Shown: positions 1 to 15,464 of the stretch, piece by piece
Layout of the letters: every line of letters begins with the position of its first letter
How positions within the stretch are numbered: the first letter of the stretch is position 1
NCBI GenBank assembly: GCA_031180725.1
Contig: JAPSLO010000002.1
Coordinates: forward strand, 496,001 to 560,000
Length of the DNA: 64,000 nucleotides
From: Roseomonas sp.
GTDB lineage: Bacteria; Pseudomonadota; Alphaproteobacteria; Acetobacterales; Acetobacteraceae
Direction of reading: 5' to 3'
The notes under the pieces: generated by a model
Seen by the model: only the letters and a program-made list of their open reading frames with translations
What the model was told of the DNA's origin: nothing
The model's database searches: none
Program-made: the position numbers and the translations under genes

Positions 1-2631
<2,631 letters not shown>

Positions 2632-2665
2632 TCAGGGCCGCGCGGAAAGCCTGCGAACCGCCGGA

Positions 2666-6862
<4,197 letters not shown>

Positions 6863-6978
6863 GCCTGTCCCGCTTCCCTCGTCCGCCGGCCTACCGGCCG
6901 ACGGCTGAAACCCGCTGCCGCCCCGCCCCGCGGCGCCCTCGCCGCGGCGCCCGGTTCGGCGCCCTCAAACGCGGGCGC

Positions 6979-7076
6979 GGGCGGGATTCCGGCTCGGAAT
7001 CCCGCCCGTCCCGTAGCAGTAGCCCGGCCCGCCGATGCGGGCCGACCGGCACGCCCGGTCCCAGGGAAGGGACCGG
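6979..7076 (-). other. rplL-rpoB intergenic stem-loops (putative attenuator or processing site)
   Basis: Two strong inverted repeats lie between rplL and rpoB. One has perfect 13-bp arms GGGCGGGATTCCG / CGGAATCCCGCCC around a 3-nt loop (6979-7007). The second pairs CCGGTCCC with GGGACCGG around a 6-nt loop (7055-7076). Neither is followed by a U-tract on the minus strand, so complete Rho-independent termination is unlikely. In E. coli the same gap holds a partial attenuator and an RNase III site; a similar role here is inference. Confidence 0.6.
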
Positions 7077-7089
7077 CCGCGCCGCGCGA

Positions 7090-7476
7090 TCAGTTGACCT
7101 CGACGGTGGCGCCGTTGTCTTCCAGCACCTTCTTGATCTTCGCGGCCTCGTCCTTGGAAACGCCTTCCTTCACGGTCTTGGGCGCGCCCTCGACCAGATC
7201 CTTGGCTTCCTTCAGGCCGAGACCCGTGATCGTCCGGATCTCCTTGATCACGTTGATCTTCTTGTCGCCGCCGGACTTCAGAATGACGGTGAATTCCGTC
7301 TTCTCCTCGGCGGCCGGGGCAGCGGCCGCGCCACCGCCAGCGGCCGGCGCCGCCGCCACCGCGACCGGCGCCGCAGCGGAAACGCCCCACTTCTCCTCGA
7401 GCATCTTCGAGAGCTCGGCAGCCTCCAGAACCGTCAGGCTGGAGAGCTCATCAACCAGCTTCGCAAGGTCGGCCAT
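7090..7476 (-). CDS. rplL: 50S ribosomal protein L7/L12
   Basis: Stalk protein of the large ribosomal subunit that recruits translational GTPases. The 128-residue product is of normal length. Its N-terminal dimerisation domain is [20 protein letters not shown], followed by an Ala/Gly-rich hinge (about residues 38-55). The conserved C-terminal factor-binding domain contains the [15 protein letters not shown] motif. The ATG at 7476 has an AAAGGA Shine-Dalgarno 10 nt upstream. It is co-transcribed with rplJ, 98 bp downstream of it. Confidence 0.99.
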   Translation of the reverse strand: MADLAKLVDELSSLTVLEAAELSKMLEEKWGVSAAAPVAVAAAPAAGGGAAAAPAAEEKTEFTVILKSGGDKKINVIKEIRTITGLGLKEAKDLVEGAPKTVKEGVSKDEAAKIKKVLEDNGATVEVN

Positions 7477-7574
7477 ATCCGTGTATCCTTTGATCTAATG
7501 GCTTGGCGTGTGGTTTGCAACCCTCGGGCACCCTGCCCGAGGCTGTAGGTGTTGGCTGTCCCGAAAGGCGACCA

Positions 7575-8102
7575 TCAGGCGGCCGCCTTCTCCTCGTCCT
7601 TCTTGGCATAGGCCGAGAACACCCGGGCGAGCTGGCTGCCAGGGGCCTGCAGCACGCCGGCGATCCGCGTCGCGGGCGTCTGGATAAGGCCGAGCAGCTG
7701 CGCGCGCAGCGTCTCCAGCGAGGGCAGCTCGGCCAGGGCCTTCACGCCATCGGCGTTCAGCGCCTGGGTCCCGAGCGCCCCTCCCAGGATCACGAACTTG
7801 TCGTTGGTCCTGGCGAACTCCACGGCCGTCTTCGCCACCGCCACGGGATCCGTCGACCACGCAATCGCGGTCGGACCCTTCAGCAGGGGCTGGATGGCCT
7901 GGAACTTGGTGCCATCGAGGGCGAGAGAGGCCAGCCGGTTCTTCGCCACCTTGTAGGTCGCACCGGCATCCCGCATGCGCCGCCGCAGGACCGTCGCATC
8001 CGCCACCGTCAGCCCCTTGTTCTGGCTGACGAGGACGAACGACGTATCCGCGAACACCGCCTGCAGCGCCTGCACGAAGGCGCGCTTTTCCGTACGGTCC
8101 AC
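7575..8102 (-). CDS. rplJ: 50S ribosomal protein L10
   Basis: Stalk base protein that binds 23S rRNA and carries L7/L12 dimers on its C-terminal helix. The product is 175 residues, starting [20 protein letters not shown]. The start is a GTG at 8102, preceded by GGAGACGGGAC, and is consistent with L10 N-termini. The C-terminal KKDEEKAAA tail is typical. It is preceded by a 316-nt leader, consistent with translational autocontrol by the L10-L7/L12 complex known for this operon. A 257-residue ORF in another frame here is a shadow. Confidence 0.98.
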   Translation of the reverse strand: MDRTEKRAFVQALQAVFADTSFVLVSQNKGLTVADATVLRRRMRDAGATYKVAKNRLASLALDGTKFQAIQPLLKGPTAIAWSTDPVAVAKTAVEFARTNDKFVILGGALGTQALNADGVKALAELPSLETLRAQLLGLIQTPATRIAGVLQAPGSQLARVFSAYAKKDEEKAAA

Positions 8103-8418
8103 GTCCCGTCTCCGAATTGAGCGAAGCCTTTTGGAAGGGCCCCACCCGGTTCATCCGCACCCCGGTCGCCCGGAGCACGGCACTCACCTGCAGGAAGGGA
8201 CCGACCAGCCAAGCCAGATCAAAGGGTTGGATAGACCCCTTGCCGGCCAGAACTCCTCGGCACCCCATCTATCCCCTGCGGGCTTTCGCCGCTTCAAGGC
8301 CGGCCGGCACCTCCGGAGAGGGCAGGACCGGACCACAGAGGGTCTCCGACAGGTCGGGCAGGGACCGAGGCCCCTACCCTGCCCGGCAGCCCACAAGGGG
8401 CTGCCGTATTCCACAAAA
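8103..8418 (-). promoter_or_regulatory. rplA-rplJ intergenic leader with stem-loops
   Basis: This 316-bp gap holds no credible gene. Just after rplA, arms CGGCAGCCC / GGGCTGCCG with a 5-nt loop (8384-8406) form a perfect 9-bp hairpin, and GGGCAGGG / CCCTGCCC (8356-8384) can form an overlapping alternative. No U-tract follows. In other bacteria the equivalent leader binds L10 to repress rplJL translation. Whether these hairpins act as that site, as an attenuator or as a processing site is inference. Confidence 0.5.
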
Positions 8419-9120
8419 TCAGGCGCCCGCCGTCAGCGAGGCCAGATCCACCTTCACGCCCGGGCCCATGGAGGAGCTGAGCGACACCTTCTTCACATAG
8501 GTGCCCTTCGCCCCGCTCGGGCGGGCCTTCTGGATGGCATCGATGAAGGCGCGGGCGTTGGAGAGCAGCGCGTCCTCGCCGAAGCTGGCCTTGCCGATGC
8601 CGGCATGGATGATGCCGGCCTTCTCGGCGCGGAACTCCACCTGGCCCGCCTTGGCGGCCTGCACGGCGCCCTTCACATCCATCGTCACGGTGCCGAGCTT
8701 CGGGTTCGGCATCAGGCCGCGTGGGCCCAGCACCTTACCCAGGCGGCCGACCAGGGCCATCATGTCCGGCGTCGCGATGCAGCGCTCGAACTCGATCTTG
8801 CCTTCCTGCACCAGCGCGGCCAGGTCCTCGGCGCCCACCACATCGGCGCCAGCGGCCTTCGCCTCCTCGGCCTTGGCGCCGCGGGCGAAGACACCGACGC
8901 GCAGCGTCTTGCCGGTGCCGGCCGGCAGGCCGACCACGCCGCGGACCATCTGGTCGGCATGGCGCGGATCGATGCCCAGGTTCATCGCGATCTCGACGGT
9001 CTCGTCGAACTTCGCCTTGGCATTTGCCTTAACGAGCTTCACCGCCTCTTCAAGGGCGTAGGCCCGCTCGCGGTCGAAGGAGCCGTTCAGGGCGCGCAGA
9101 CGCTTGCCGATCTTCGCCAT
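8419..9120 (-). CDS. rplA: 50S ribosomal protein L1
   Basis: Forms the mobile L1 stalk at the ribosomal E site and represses its own operon's translation. The product is 233 residues, normal length, starting [20 protein letters not shown]. It contains the signature [18 protein letters not shown] and the ending [17 protein letters not shown]. It begins 4 bp after the rplK stop codon, the usual tight rplK-rplA coupling. Confidence 0.99.
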   Translation of the reverse strand: MAKIGKRLRALNGSFDRERAYALEEAVKLVKANAKAKFDETVEIAMNLGIDPRHADQMVRGVVGLPAGTGKTLRVGVFARGAKAEEAKAAGADVVGAEDLAALVQEGKIEFERCIATPDMMALVGRLGKVLGPRGLMPNPKLGTVTMDVKGAVQAAKAGQVEFRAEKAGIIHAGIGKASFGEDALLSNARAFIDAIQKARPSGAKGTYVKKVSLSSSMGPGVKVDLASLTAGA

Positions 9121-9124
9121 GACC

Positions 9125-9559
9125 TCAGCCCTCCACCACGGTCATGCCCATGGAACGGGCGGAGCCCGCGAGCATGCGCACCGCCGACTCGATGTCGGTG
9201 CAGTTCATGTCCTTCATCTTCACCTGGGCGATCTCACGCAGCTGCGTCTTGGTGACGCGGCCGACATTCGGGCCCTTGCCCGGCGTCTGGCTGCCCTTCT
9301 CGATCTTGGCGGCCTTCAGCAGGAAGTAGGTGTTGGGCGGGGTCTTGGTGATGAAGGAGAAGGTGCGGTCGGAATAGGCCGTGATGACGACAGGCGTGGG
9401 GGTGCCCGGCTCCATCTGCTGCGTCGCCGCGTTGAATTCCTTCACGAACTGCATGATGTTCAGGCCGCGCTGACCGAGCGCGGGCCCGACGGGCGGCGAG
9501 GGGTTCGCCTTGCCGGCCGGGATCTGCAGCTTGATGTAGCCGACGATCTTCTTTGCCAC
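9125..9559 (-). CDS. rplK: 50S ribosomal protein L11
   Basis: Component of the GTPase-associated centre of the large subunit and the target of thiopeptides. The product is 144 residues. It begins with a GTG at 9559 (preceded by AGAGGACTGGATAA) and reads [20 protein letters not shown]. The signature [19 protein letters not shown] is present. Unusually, nusG is not directly upstream but 2.7 kb away, so rplKA must be expressed from a promoter in the 9560-9965 gap. Confidence 0.99.
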   Translation of the reverse strand: MAKKIVGYIKLQIPAGKANPSPPVGPALGQRGLNIMQFVKEFNAATQQMEPGTPTPVVITAYSDRTFSFITKTPPNTYFLLKAAKIEKGSQTPGKGPNVGRVTKTQLREIAQVKMKDMNCTDIESAVRMLAGSARSMGMTVVEG

Positions 9560-9965
9560 TTATCCAGTCCTCTGCTGCGCCCAGGCGGAAACACCTGCGA
9601 CGCGATCCGCACAGAGGCCCGCGGTCCTGGCGAGCGGCCCGGTCGCCCGGCCCGATCTCCCGCGTTCCCTGCAACGCCGCGCGGCCCGGGGAGCACCCCA
9701 GGCCGCGGCGGGGGGCGCATATAGCGATGCCGGGAGTGCTTGTCCAGCGGCCTGTCAGCCGCCGATTCGGGCCGCGGCCCGGCCGGCGCGCACGGCCGCC
9801 AGCTCCTGCTCGTGCGTCTCGTCCTGGCGGGCGGCGCGGGCATGGCATCCGGTGTCGTCGGCGGCGCAGCGTGGCCGGCGGCCTGCTCGGCACGGACGCC
9901 ATCACCTCCTGCTCCCGGCCATCGAAGAAGGCGTCACGCGCCGCGGCGTCGGCAAAGCTTGCCGG
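9560..9965. other. Gene-free gap upstream of rplK
   Basis: This stretch of about 400 bp between rplK and the decayed PEGA-like gene must contain the rplK promoter; I could not place convincing -35/-10 boxes in it. One minus-strand frame near 9770-9850 reads ARQDETHEQELAAVRAGRAA before a stop, which looks protein-like. It has no convincing start and may be another gene remnant. Confidence 0.35.
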
Positions 9966-10310
9966 TCAGAGGGTGACGGTCACCTGCTCCGGGTAGCGGT
10001 AGAGGTCGCCGGAACTGGCGGCAGCGATGACGCCCATGAGCCCACCGGCGAGGGCGTAGGCCGCCATCGCCGCCATCCTCGCTGGCGGCGATGGCAGTGC
10101 GGCTCGGCAGGAAGCCCGGCGCCTGGCAGCTCACCCTGAGCGGGTCGCTGGATTTCGGGATCCGCAGAGTCGCCGGCGTGGCCGGAACCCGGCTCAGCAG
10201 CGCATCGCCGCGCCAGACCTCACAGGCGGCGCCAGCAGGCGTGCTCGAGAGCGTCAGCTCCTGCTGGAAGCCGCCGCCCTGCCCGAGTCTGACGACGGAG
10301 CGGTCGACAG
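9966..10310 (-). pseudogene. Frameshifted PEGA-like lipoprotein remnant
   Basis: A minus-strand frame reads QQELTLSSTPAGAACEVWRG, then TPATLRIPKSSDPLRVSCQA and PGFLPSR, which matches the PEGA-like pattern of small envelope proteins. Near 10090 the frame is lost and the sensible reading continues in another frame as MAAMAAYALAGGLMGVIAAA, then SSGDLYRYPEQVTVTL and a TGA at 9966. That is the glycine-zipper and YRYPE ending typical of such proteins in Acetobacteraceae. The signal peptide and start are missing, and the 5' end abuts the lysR stop. It looks like a gene broken by a frameshift and 5' loss. A sequencing error could explain the frameshift but not the absent N-terminus. Confidence 0.6.
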
Positions 10311-10316
10311 CCCGAC

Positions 10317-11198
10317 CTAGACCACCTGAGCCATGGCCAGGATCCACGCCCGAAAGGCCTGCAGCACCGGGTCGCGTGCCCGGTCCGGGCGATAGACCAA
10401 GTACCAATCACGCTGCCAGGGCGCCGGCACCGTGAAGGGCGCCACCAGCCGGCCGGCCGCCACGTCGTCGTCGATATAGGGCCGGATGCCCATCGCGATC
10501 CCCATGCCGTCCACCGCCGCCTGCTGCGCCTGACCATAGAACTGGAAGACCGGGCCGGTGGCGCGCAGGCCGGGCAGGCCGGCGGCCTCGGCCCAGGCGG
10601 TCCAGTCCTCCGCCGCATGGGCGACGCGCAGCAGGGTCTCGGCTGCCAGATCCGCCGGGGCCCGCAGCCGGGCGGCGACAGCCGGGGCGCAGACCGGCAG
10701 CAGGTCCGCCTGCACCAGATGGTCCGCCAGGAAGCCTGGCCAGTCGCCGCCGCCCAGGCGGATGCCGCAATGCCAGTCCTCGGCATAGGGTACGGTGGAG
10801 CCGCCAGTGGCGATGCGCACCTCGATGTTCGGATGGTTTCGGGTGAAGGCGGCCAAGCGGGGGATCAGCCAGCGGATCGCGAAGGTCGGTCCGACTCCGA
10901 TGGTCAGGACCGGCCGCTCATGCCGCGCCACGACCTCGGCGGTCAGCCGGGCGAGAGAATCGAACAGCGGCGTCAGCCCCGCATGGAAGGCGGTGCCGGC
11001 GGCGGTCGGGGTCAGCCGGTTTGCATGGCGCTCGAACAAGGCGACGCCCAGCCTTTCCTCCAGCAGGCGAACCAGGCGGCTGACGGCGGCGGGCGAGACA
11101 TGCAGTTCCGCCGCCGCGGCCACGAAGGAGCCTGCACGCGCCGCGGCCTCGAAGGCACGGAGCCCGTTCAGCGGCGGCAGGCGGCGGGGTGCGACCAT
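10317..11198 (-). CDS. LysR-family transcriptional regulator (GcvA/AmpR-like)
   Basis: DNA-binding regulator of 293 residues. The N-terminal winged helix-turn-helix reads LPPLNGLRAFEAAARAGSFV, then AAAAELHVSPAAVSRLVRLL and EERLGVALFERHANRLTPT (about residues 8-68). The effector-binding domain follows from about residue 90. The LPPLNALRAFEAAAR-type start and the overall layout resemble the GcvA/AmpR branch. It is divergent from the TSUP permease gene with an 83-bp gap, the usual arrangement when LysR controls its neighbour. The effector is unknown. Confidence 0.93.
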   Translation of the reverse strand: MVAPRRLPPLNGLRAFEAAARAGSFVAAAAELHVSPAAVSRLVRLLEERLGVALFERHANRLTPTAAGTAFHAGLTPLFDSLARLTAEVVARHERPVLTIGVGPTFAIRWLIPRLAAFTRNHPNIEVRIATGGSTVPYAEDWHCGIRLGGGDWPGFLADHLVQADLLPVCAPAVAARLRAPADLAAETLLRVAHAAEDWTAWAEAAGLPGLRATGPVFQFYGQAQQAAVDGMGIAMGIRPYIDDDVAAGRLVAPFTVPAPWQRDWYLVYRPDRARDPVLQAFRAWILAMAQVV

Positions 11199-11205
11199 CA
11201 GGAAA

Positions 11206-11218
11206 GCTGAGCCTCAGC
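11206..11218. promoter_or_regulatory. Candidate LysR operator dyad
   Basis: GCTGAGCCTCAGC, a 6+6 dyad with one central base, sits in the 83-bp divergent gap just upstream of the lysR start codon. Position fits autoregulation. The motif is short and not a textbook T-N11-A box. Confidence 0.3.
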
Positions 11219-11281
11219 CTCAGCAAACTCCGTTTGTCCCTGGGCTGCAACGGGCGCATGCAGGGGGCGGAGGCCACCGCC

Positions 11282-12031
11282 ATGTCACCCCTGATCCTCG
11301 CCGCCGTGCTGCTGACCATGGTGGGCACCTCGCTGCTCTCCGGCATCTTCGGCATGGCGGGCGGGCTTGTGCTGATCGGCGTGCTGCTGGTGCTGCTGCC
11401 GGTGGCCGATGCGATGGCGCTGCATGCGGTGACGCAGGTCGCCTCCAATGGCTGGCGGGCGGCGCTGTGGTGGCGGCACATCCTGCCGCGCCCGGTGCTG
11501 GCGCTCGCCACTGGCAACCTGCTGGCGCTGGGTGCCTGGTCGCTGGTACTGCTGGTGCCGGAGCAGGGCATCGCGCTGCTGATGTTGGGCCTTAGCCCCT
11601 TCAGCGTGAAACTGCTGCCGAAACGCCTGACGCCGAACCCGTTGCGGCCGTTGCACGGCGTCGCGGTGGGCGCCATCTGCATGACGCTGATGGTGATGAC
11701 AGGGGTCTCCGGCCCGCTGCTGGACCGCTTCTTCCTGGGCGGATCGCTGGACCGGCGGCAGATCATCGCCACCAAGGCGGCCTGCCAGACCTTCTGCCAC
11801 GCGCTGAAGCTGCTTTATTTCGGCGTGCTGGTCGCCGATGCCGGCCAGGTGGAACCCTGGGTGGGCGCGGCGGCCGTATTGGCTTCCATGCTGGGCACCA
11901 CGCTGGCGAAGCGGGTGCTGGAGGCGATGAGCGACGCGCAGTACCGCCGCTGGGCGGACCGTATCATCCTGGCGGTGGCAAGCTTCTATATTGGTCAGGG
12001 CGGCTGGCTGCTGCTGGCCGCAGCACGATGA
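11282..12031 (+). CDS. TSUP (TauE/SafE) family membrane permease
   Basis: Probable inner-membrane carrier of the sulfite exporter TauE/SafE family (DUF81), 249 residues. It has about eight hydrophobic segments starting LILAAVLLTMVGTSLLSGIF, with the family's GIFGMAGG motif in the first segment. I chose ATG 11282 over the longer ORF start because GGCGGAGG lies just upstream and the sequence then begins in a membrane segment. It is divergent from lysR and overlaps the following small gene by ATGA. The substrate (sulfite, sulfoacetate or another small anion) cannot be read from sequence. Confidence 0.88.
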   Translation: MSPLILAAVLLTMVGTSLLSGIFGMAGGLVLIGVLLVLLPVADAMALHAVTQVASNGWRAALWWRHILPRPVLALATGNLLALGAWSLVLLVPEQGIALLMLGLSPFSVKLLPKRLTPNPLRPLHGVAVGAICMTLMVMTGVSGPLLDRFFLGGSLDRRQIIATKAACQTFCHALKLLYFGVLVADAGQVEPWVGAAAVLASMLGTTLAKRVLEAMSDAQYRRWADRIILAVASFYIGQGGWLLLAAAR

Positions 12032-12249
12032 GGGCCGCCATGACGGAGGCACCACGCCCGCTGATCCTGGACCTGGTCGCCTTCGTGGCGGCCCGTCCCC
12101 GCCCCCATGCCGAGGTGCTGGAAGCCTGGCGCACCTCCTGTCCGCGGCTGACGGTGTGGGAGGACGCGTTGGAAGCCGGCTACGTCGCCTGCCGCGACGG
12201 GATGGTGGTGGCCACCGAAAAGGGCCGCGCCGCACTCCAGACACGCTGA
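12028..12249 (+). CDS. Small conserved-looking hypothetical protein
   Basis: A 73-residue soluble protein starting [20 protein letters not shown]. Coding is supported by translational coupling to the permease (ATGA overlap), strong third-position GC and a winged-helix-like ending ([17 protein letters not shown]). An internal ATG at 12040 is an alternative start. Function unknown; a small DNA-binding or regulatory role is possible but unproven. Confidence 0.7.
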   Translation: MRAAMTEAPRPLILDLVAFVAARPRPHAEVLEAWRTSCPRLTVWEDALEAGYVACRDGMVVATEKGRAALQTR

Positions 12250-12250
12250 A

Positions 12251-12274
12251 GGGGCCCGAAGGCCCCTCCCCTTA
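12251..12274 (+). terminator. Hairpin between the small gene and nusG
   Basis: GGGGCC-CGAA-GGCCCC followed by TCCCCTT lies just after the 73-residue gene's stop, in the 60-bp convergent gap with nusG. The tetraloop hairpin with a weak T-run could end transcription from the left, and the stem could act on both strands. Confidence 0.5.
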
Positions 12275-12309
12275 TCGTCACCCTTGCGGCCGACAGCCCG
12301 GCGGACGCG

Positions 12310-12846
12310 TCAGAGCTTCTCGACCTGGGCGTATTCCAGCTCCACCGGGGTGGAGCGACCGAAGATGGAGACGCTGACCTTCACGCGGCCGCGCTCCTCG
12401 TCCACTTCCTCCACCACGCCGTTGAAGCTGGTGAAGGGGCCATCGGCCACACGGACCTGCTCGCCCACTTCGAAGACGATGGCGGGACGCTTCGGCTTCT
12501 CGGCCTGGTCCGTCATCTGCTTCAGCATCCGCTGCGCCTCGGATTCGCGGATCGGCGTCGGGCGGTTCTTCTCGCCCAGGAAGCCGGTGACCTTCGGCGT
12601 GTTCTTGACCAGATGCCAGGCGTCGTCGGTCATCTCCATCTTCACCAGCACATAGCCGGGGAAGAACTTGCGCTCGGCATTGGTCTTCTGGCCGCGGCGG
12701 ACTTCCACCACCTCCTCGGCCGGCACCAGGATCTCCTCGAACTTGTCGGCCAGGCCCTTCTGGGCCGCCTGCTCGCGGATCTGCTGGGAAATCTTCTTCT
12801 CGAAGCCCGAATAGACGTGGACCACGTACCACTTCTTGTCGGCCAT
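12310..12846 (-). CDS. nusG: Transcription termination/antitermination factor NusG
   Basis: Processivity factor that binds RNA polymerase through its N-terminal NGN domain and Rho or ribosomal S10 through its C-terminal KOW domain. The product is 178 residues, starting [20 protein letters not shown]. The NGN core has [20 protein letters not shown] and the KOW has [20 protein letters not shown]. It follows secE by about 20 bp in the usual order. rplK, which normally follows directly, is displaced by the lysR-TSUP insertion. Confidence 0.99.
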   Translation of the reverse strand: MADKKWYVVHVYSGFEKKISQQIREQAAQKGLADKFEEILVPAEEVVEVRRGQKTNAERKFFPGYVLVKMEMTDDAWHLVKNTPKVTGFLGEKNRPTPIRESEAQRMLKQMTDQAEKPKRPAIVFEVGEQVRVADGPFTSFNGVVEEVDEERGRVKVSVSIFGRSTPVELEYAQVEKL

Positions 12847-12866
12847 GACGCCTCAGCCCCTCCGAT

Positions 12867-13064
12867 TCACACGCCGACGCCGAAGAGCAGGCGCATCACC
12901 AGCGCGATCGCCCAGTCCGCCACCATGAAGAACAGCGCCGCCACGGCCGACAGCCCAAGGACAAGACCGGTGGTCACCAGCGTTTCCTTACGGCTGGGCC
13001 AGGTGACCCGGGCCACTTCCTGCCGCACTTCGCGGACGAACCCGGCGGGATCAAGCTTGGCCAA
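12867..13064 (-). CDS. secE: Preprotein translocase subunit SecE
   Basis: Small essential subunit that clamps SecY in the inner membrane. Single-TM form of about 65 residues: cytoplasmic FVREVRQEVARVTWPSRKET, then one membrane helix (LVLGLSAVAALFFMVADWAI). No ATG is available. The track's start (13082) is TTG with no Shine-Dalgarno, whereas the TTG at 13064 follows GGAGAAAGGGG at good spacing and gives MAKLDP, matching the usual MAK-type SecE start. I therefore chose 13064. It lies downstream of tRNA-Trp. Confidence 0.93.
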   Translation of the reverse strand: MAKLDPAGFVREVRQEVARVTWPSRKETLVTTGLVLGLSAVAALFFMVADWAIALVMRLLFGVGV

Positions 13065-13138
13065 GACGGCCCCTTTCTCCAAACGACGTCATGATGGGCG
13101 GAATGCCGGGCAACGGCCGCGACATTCGCGCGGCCGCA

Positions 13139-13215
13139 TGGCAGGGGCGGAGGGTCTCGAACCCCCAACCTCCGGTTTTGGAGACCGGCGCTCTAGCCAA
13201 TTGAGCTACGCCCCT
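13139..13215 (-). tRNA. tRNA-Trp (CCA anticodon)
   Basis: The minus strand folds as a tRNA. The acceptor AGGGGCG pairs with CGCCCCT, the D-arm contains AGCTCAATTGG, the anticodon loop reads CTCCAAA (anticodon CCA), and the T-loop is GGTTCGAGA. The 3' CCA is encoded. Placement before secE-nusG is conserved in many proteobacteria. Confidence 0.97.
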
Positions 13216-13579
13216 AGCGATGGTCCCGCTTCGACACGCGAAGCCGGGCCCGCCTGCATGGGCCGCGCGAGGTGCGGTGCATAGCGGAGCCACTGTCGGG
13301 TGACAAGCGCACGGTCGGGCGGCAGCACCTTCATCGGCCAGGAATTAGCCCGCAGGCCGGGACCGAAACGTACCGTATCCCATACCGACGGCCGGAGGGG
13401 GCGGCTGAACGGCTCTCGGGGTAATGATGCACGGCGCAGCCCAGAAAGGATGCCCAATAGGCACACAGATCCTAGAAGCCGAAAATGCATACGATGCTTG
13501 AAACCCAGGAGCCGACGAGACCCGTGCCGTCTCCGACCGCTCCGGTTCGCCTTCGGCCGTGAGCGGAGACCAGCGCGCA
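13216..13579. other. Gene-free gap between tRNA-Trp and the hybrid kinase
   Basis: About 360 bp without a convincing ORF. It must hold the tRNA-Trp/secE promoter (minus strand) and the kinase promoter (plus strand). I see no strong dyad or terminator. Confidence 0.4.
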
Positions 13580-15427
13580 ATGCTGCGCAATGATACCGAA
13601 TCCTCCACCCAGGCCGCGCCGCTCCCGGCCGCGGCAGGCGAGGCATGCGGGGGGCTGATGGCGGCCCTGGGGGTGGCGGTCTACACGACAGACGCCGAGG
13701 GGCGTCTTACTGCCTACAACGAAGCTGCCGTTGACCTTTGGGGCTGGCGCCCGCCGCTGGGCGAGACGCGCTGGTGCGGCTCCTGGAAGCTTTACGAGCC
13801 GGACGGAACGCCCCTCGCCCACGCCGATTGCCCCATGGGAATCGCCATCCGCGAGGGAAGGGCCATCCGCGGTGTGGCAGCCATCGCCGAGCGGCCCGAT
13901 GGCACGCGCGTCCCCTTCATCCCCTATCCCACGCCGCTGCGCGACGCGGCCGGCAAGATCACCGGCGCGGTCAATGTGCTGGTGGACATCAGCGGCCTCA
14001 AAGCCACCGAGGCCGCGCTGGCCGCGGGCGAGGCCCAGCTGCGCGCGGTGGTCGAGACGACGCCCGAATGCATCAAGCTCGTCGCACCGGACGGCACGCT
14101 GCTGCAGATGAATGCAGCCGGGCTGCGGATGATCGAGGCAGGGACGGCGAAGGAGGCCGAAGGCGCCTGCATCTTCGATGTCATCGCACCGGAACACCGG
14201 GACGCCTGGCGCGCGAACCACGACAGGGTCTGCCGAGGAGAGGCGCTGCGCTGGGAGTTCGACATCATCGGCCTGCGTGGCACCCGGCGCAGCATGGAAA
14301 CCCACGCGACGCCGCTGCGCCTGCCGGACGGACGGTTCGCGCAACTGGCGATCACGCGCGATGTCACGGCGCGCAAGCGGGCCGAGGAACGGCAGATGCT
14401 GCTGACGCGGGAAGTGGACCACCGCGCCAGGAACGCGCTGGCAGTTGCGCTGTCGCTTGTCCGGCTGACCTCAGCCGAGGACCCGCACCGGTTCAAGGAG
14501 GATGTCGAGGGTCGCATCGCAGCCCTGGCGCGCGCCCATGGCCTGCTTGCGGAAGGCGGCTGGGAAGGGGCGGATCTGCGCGCCATCGCCGAAGCCGCTC
14601 TCTCGCCCTATCTGGCAGCGGGACATGTCGAACTTCGCGGACCGAAACTGGGGCTGGCCCCAGCCGCGGTACAGGCGATCTCCATAGTGCTGCACGAGTT
14701 GGCGACCAACGCGGCCAAATACGGCGCCCTCTCAGCGCCGGCGGGCCGGGTGGCGGTGAGCTGGGCCACCGATCCCGGCACGCGCCGCCTGGTGCTGCGC
14801 TGGGAGGAAAGCGGCGGGCCGGTGCCGAAGGTGCCGAGACGCCGCGGCTTCGGGTCCAGGCTCATCGAGGCGACGACACGCGGCCAGCTCGGCGGCGCCG
14901 TACGGCAGGAGTGGCGGCCCGACGGCCTGTACTGCGAGGTCACGGTGGCCGCAGACCGGCTGCAGCCGAACCGCCTTGCCGCCGCCGCCGAAGCCGCGGC
15001 GCCGGGCGGCGGCGCGGCCACACCGAACCGCCTGCGGGGTCGCCGCATCCTGCTGGTCGAGGACGAATCCCTGGTGGCGATGGAGATGGAGGAGTCACTC
15101 CGCCGCCTGGGATGCGAGGTGATCGGGCCGGCGGAAACCTTCGAGGAGGCGCAGCGCCTGGTCCTGGCCGAGATGGGGCGCATCGACGCGGCCGTGCTGG
15201 ACGTCAACCTGGCCGGCCGGCCGTCCTTTCCGCTGGCGGACCTGCTGACCGGGCGGGGCGTGCCGGTGGTCTTCGCGACCGGGTATGGCGACCTGCCGGA
15301 TGGCCGCGAGGCCGGTGGAGGGTGCCTGCTGCTCCGCAAGCCCCTCGCGCGCGGCGAGTTGGAGGCCGCGCTATCGCAGATGCTCATCCCCGAGGTGTCC
15401 GAGGATCCGGCGCGGCAGGCCGGCTGA
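13580..15427 (+). CDS. Hybrid HWE-family sensor histidine kinase with two PAS domains and a receiver
   Basis: Signal-transduction kinase of 615 residues. PAS1 lies at about 20-130 (GVAVYTTDAEGRLTAYNEAA) and PAS2 at about 145-260 (TPECIKLVAPDGTLLQMNAA, ending ITRDVTARKRAEERQ). The HWE kinase domain has the phosphoacceptor motif EVDHRARNALAVALSLVRL, HELATNAAKYGAL, the WEESGGP box and GFGSRLIE. A C-terminal receiver (about 490-600) has ILLVEDESLVAMEMEE, the phosphorylatable D in DAAVLDVNLAG and a K in LLRKPLARGE. ATG 13580 was preferred over GTG 13559 because GGAG precedes it. There is no membrane segment, so it is cytosolic. No partner regulator is adjacent; HWE kinases often feed the EcfG stress pathway, but that link is inference. 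Confidence 0.93.
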   Translation: MLRNDTESSTQAAPLPAAAGEACGGLMAALGVAVYTTDAEGRLTAYNEAAVDLWGWRPPLGETRWCGSWKLYEPDGTPLAHADCPMGIAIREGRAIRGVAAIAERPDGTRVPFIPYPTPLRDAAGKITGAVNVLVDISGLKATEAALAAGEAQLRAVVETTPECIKLVAPDGTLLQMNAAGLRMIEAGTAKEAEGACIFDVIAPEHRDAWRANHDRVCRGEALRWEFDIIGLRGTRRSMETHATPLRLPDGRFAQLAITRDVTARKRAEERQMLLTREVDHRARNALAVALSLVRLTSAEDPHRFKEDVEGRIAALARAHGLLAEGGWEGADLRAIAEAALSPYLAAGHVELRGPKLGLAPAAVQAISIVLHELATNAAKYGALSAPAGRVAVSWATDPGTRRLVLRWEESGGPVPKVPRRRGFGSRLIEATTRGQLGGAVRQEWRPDGLYCEVTVAADRLQPNRLAAAAEAAAPGGGAATPNRLRGRRILLVEDESLVAMEMEESLRRLGCEVIGPAETFEEAQRLVLAEMGRIDAAVLDVNLAGRPSFPLADLLTGRGVPVVFATGYGDLPDGREAGGGCLLLRKPLARGELEAALSQMLIPEVSEDPARQAG

Positions 15428-15464
15428 GCCAAGCCCGGTGCAGGGTGTCAGGGGATGCCCGGCA

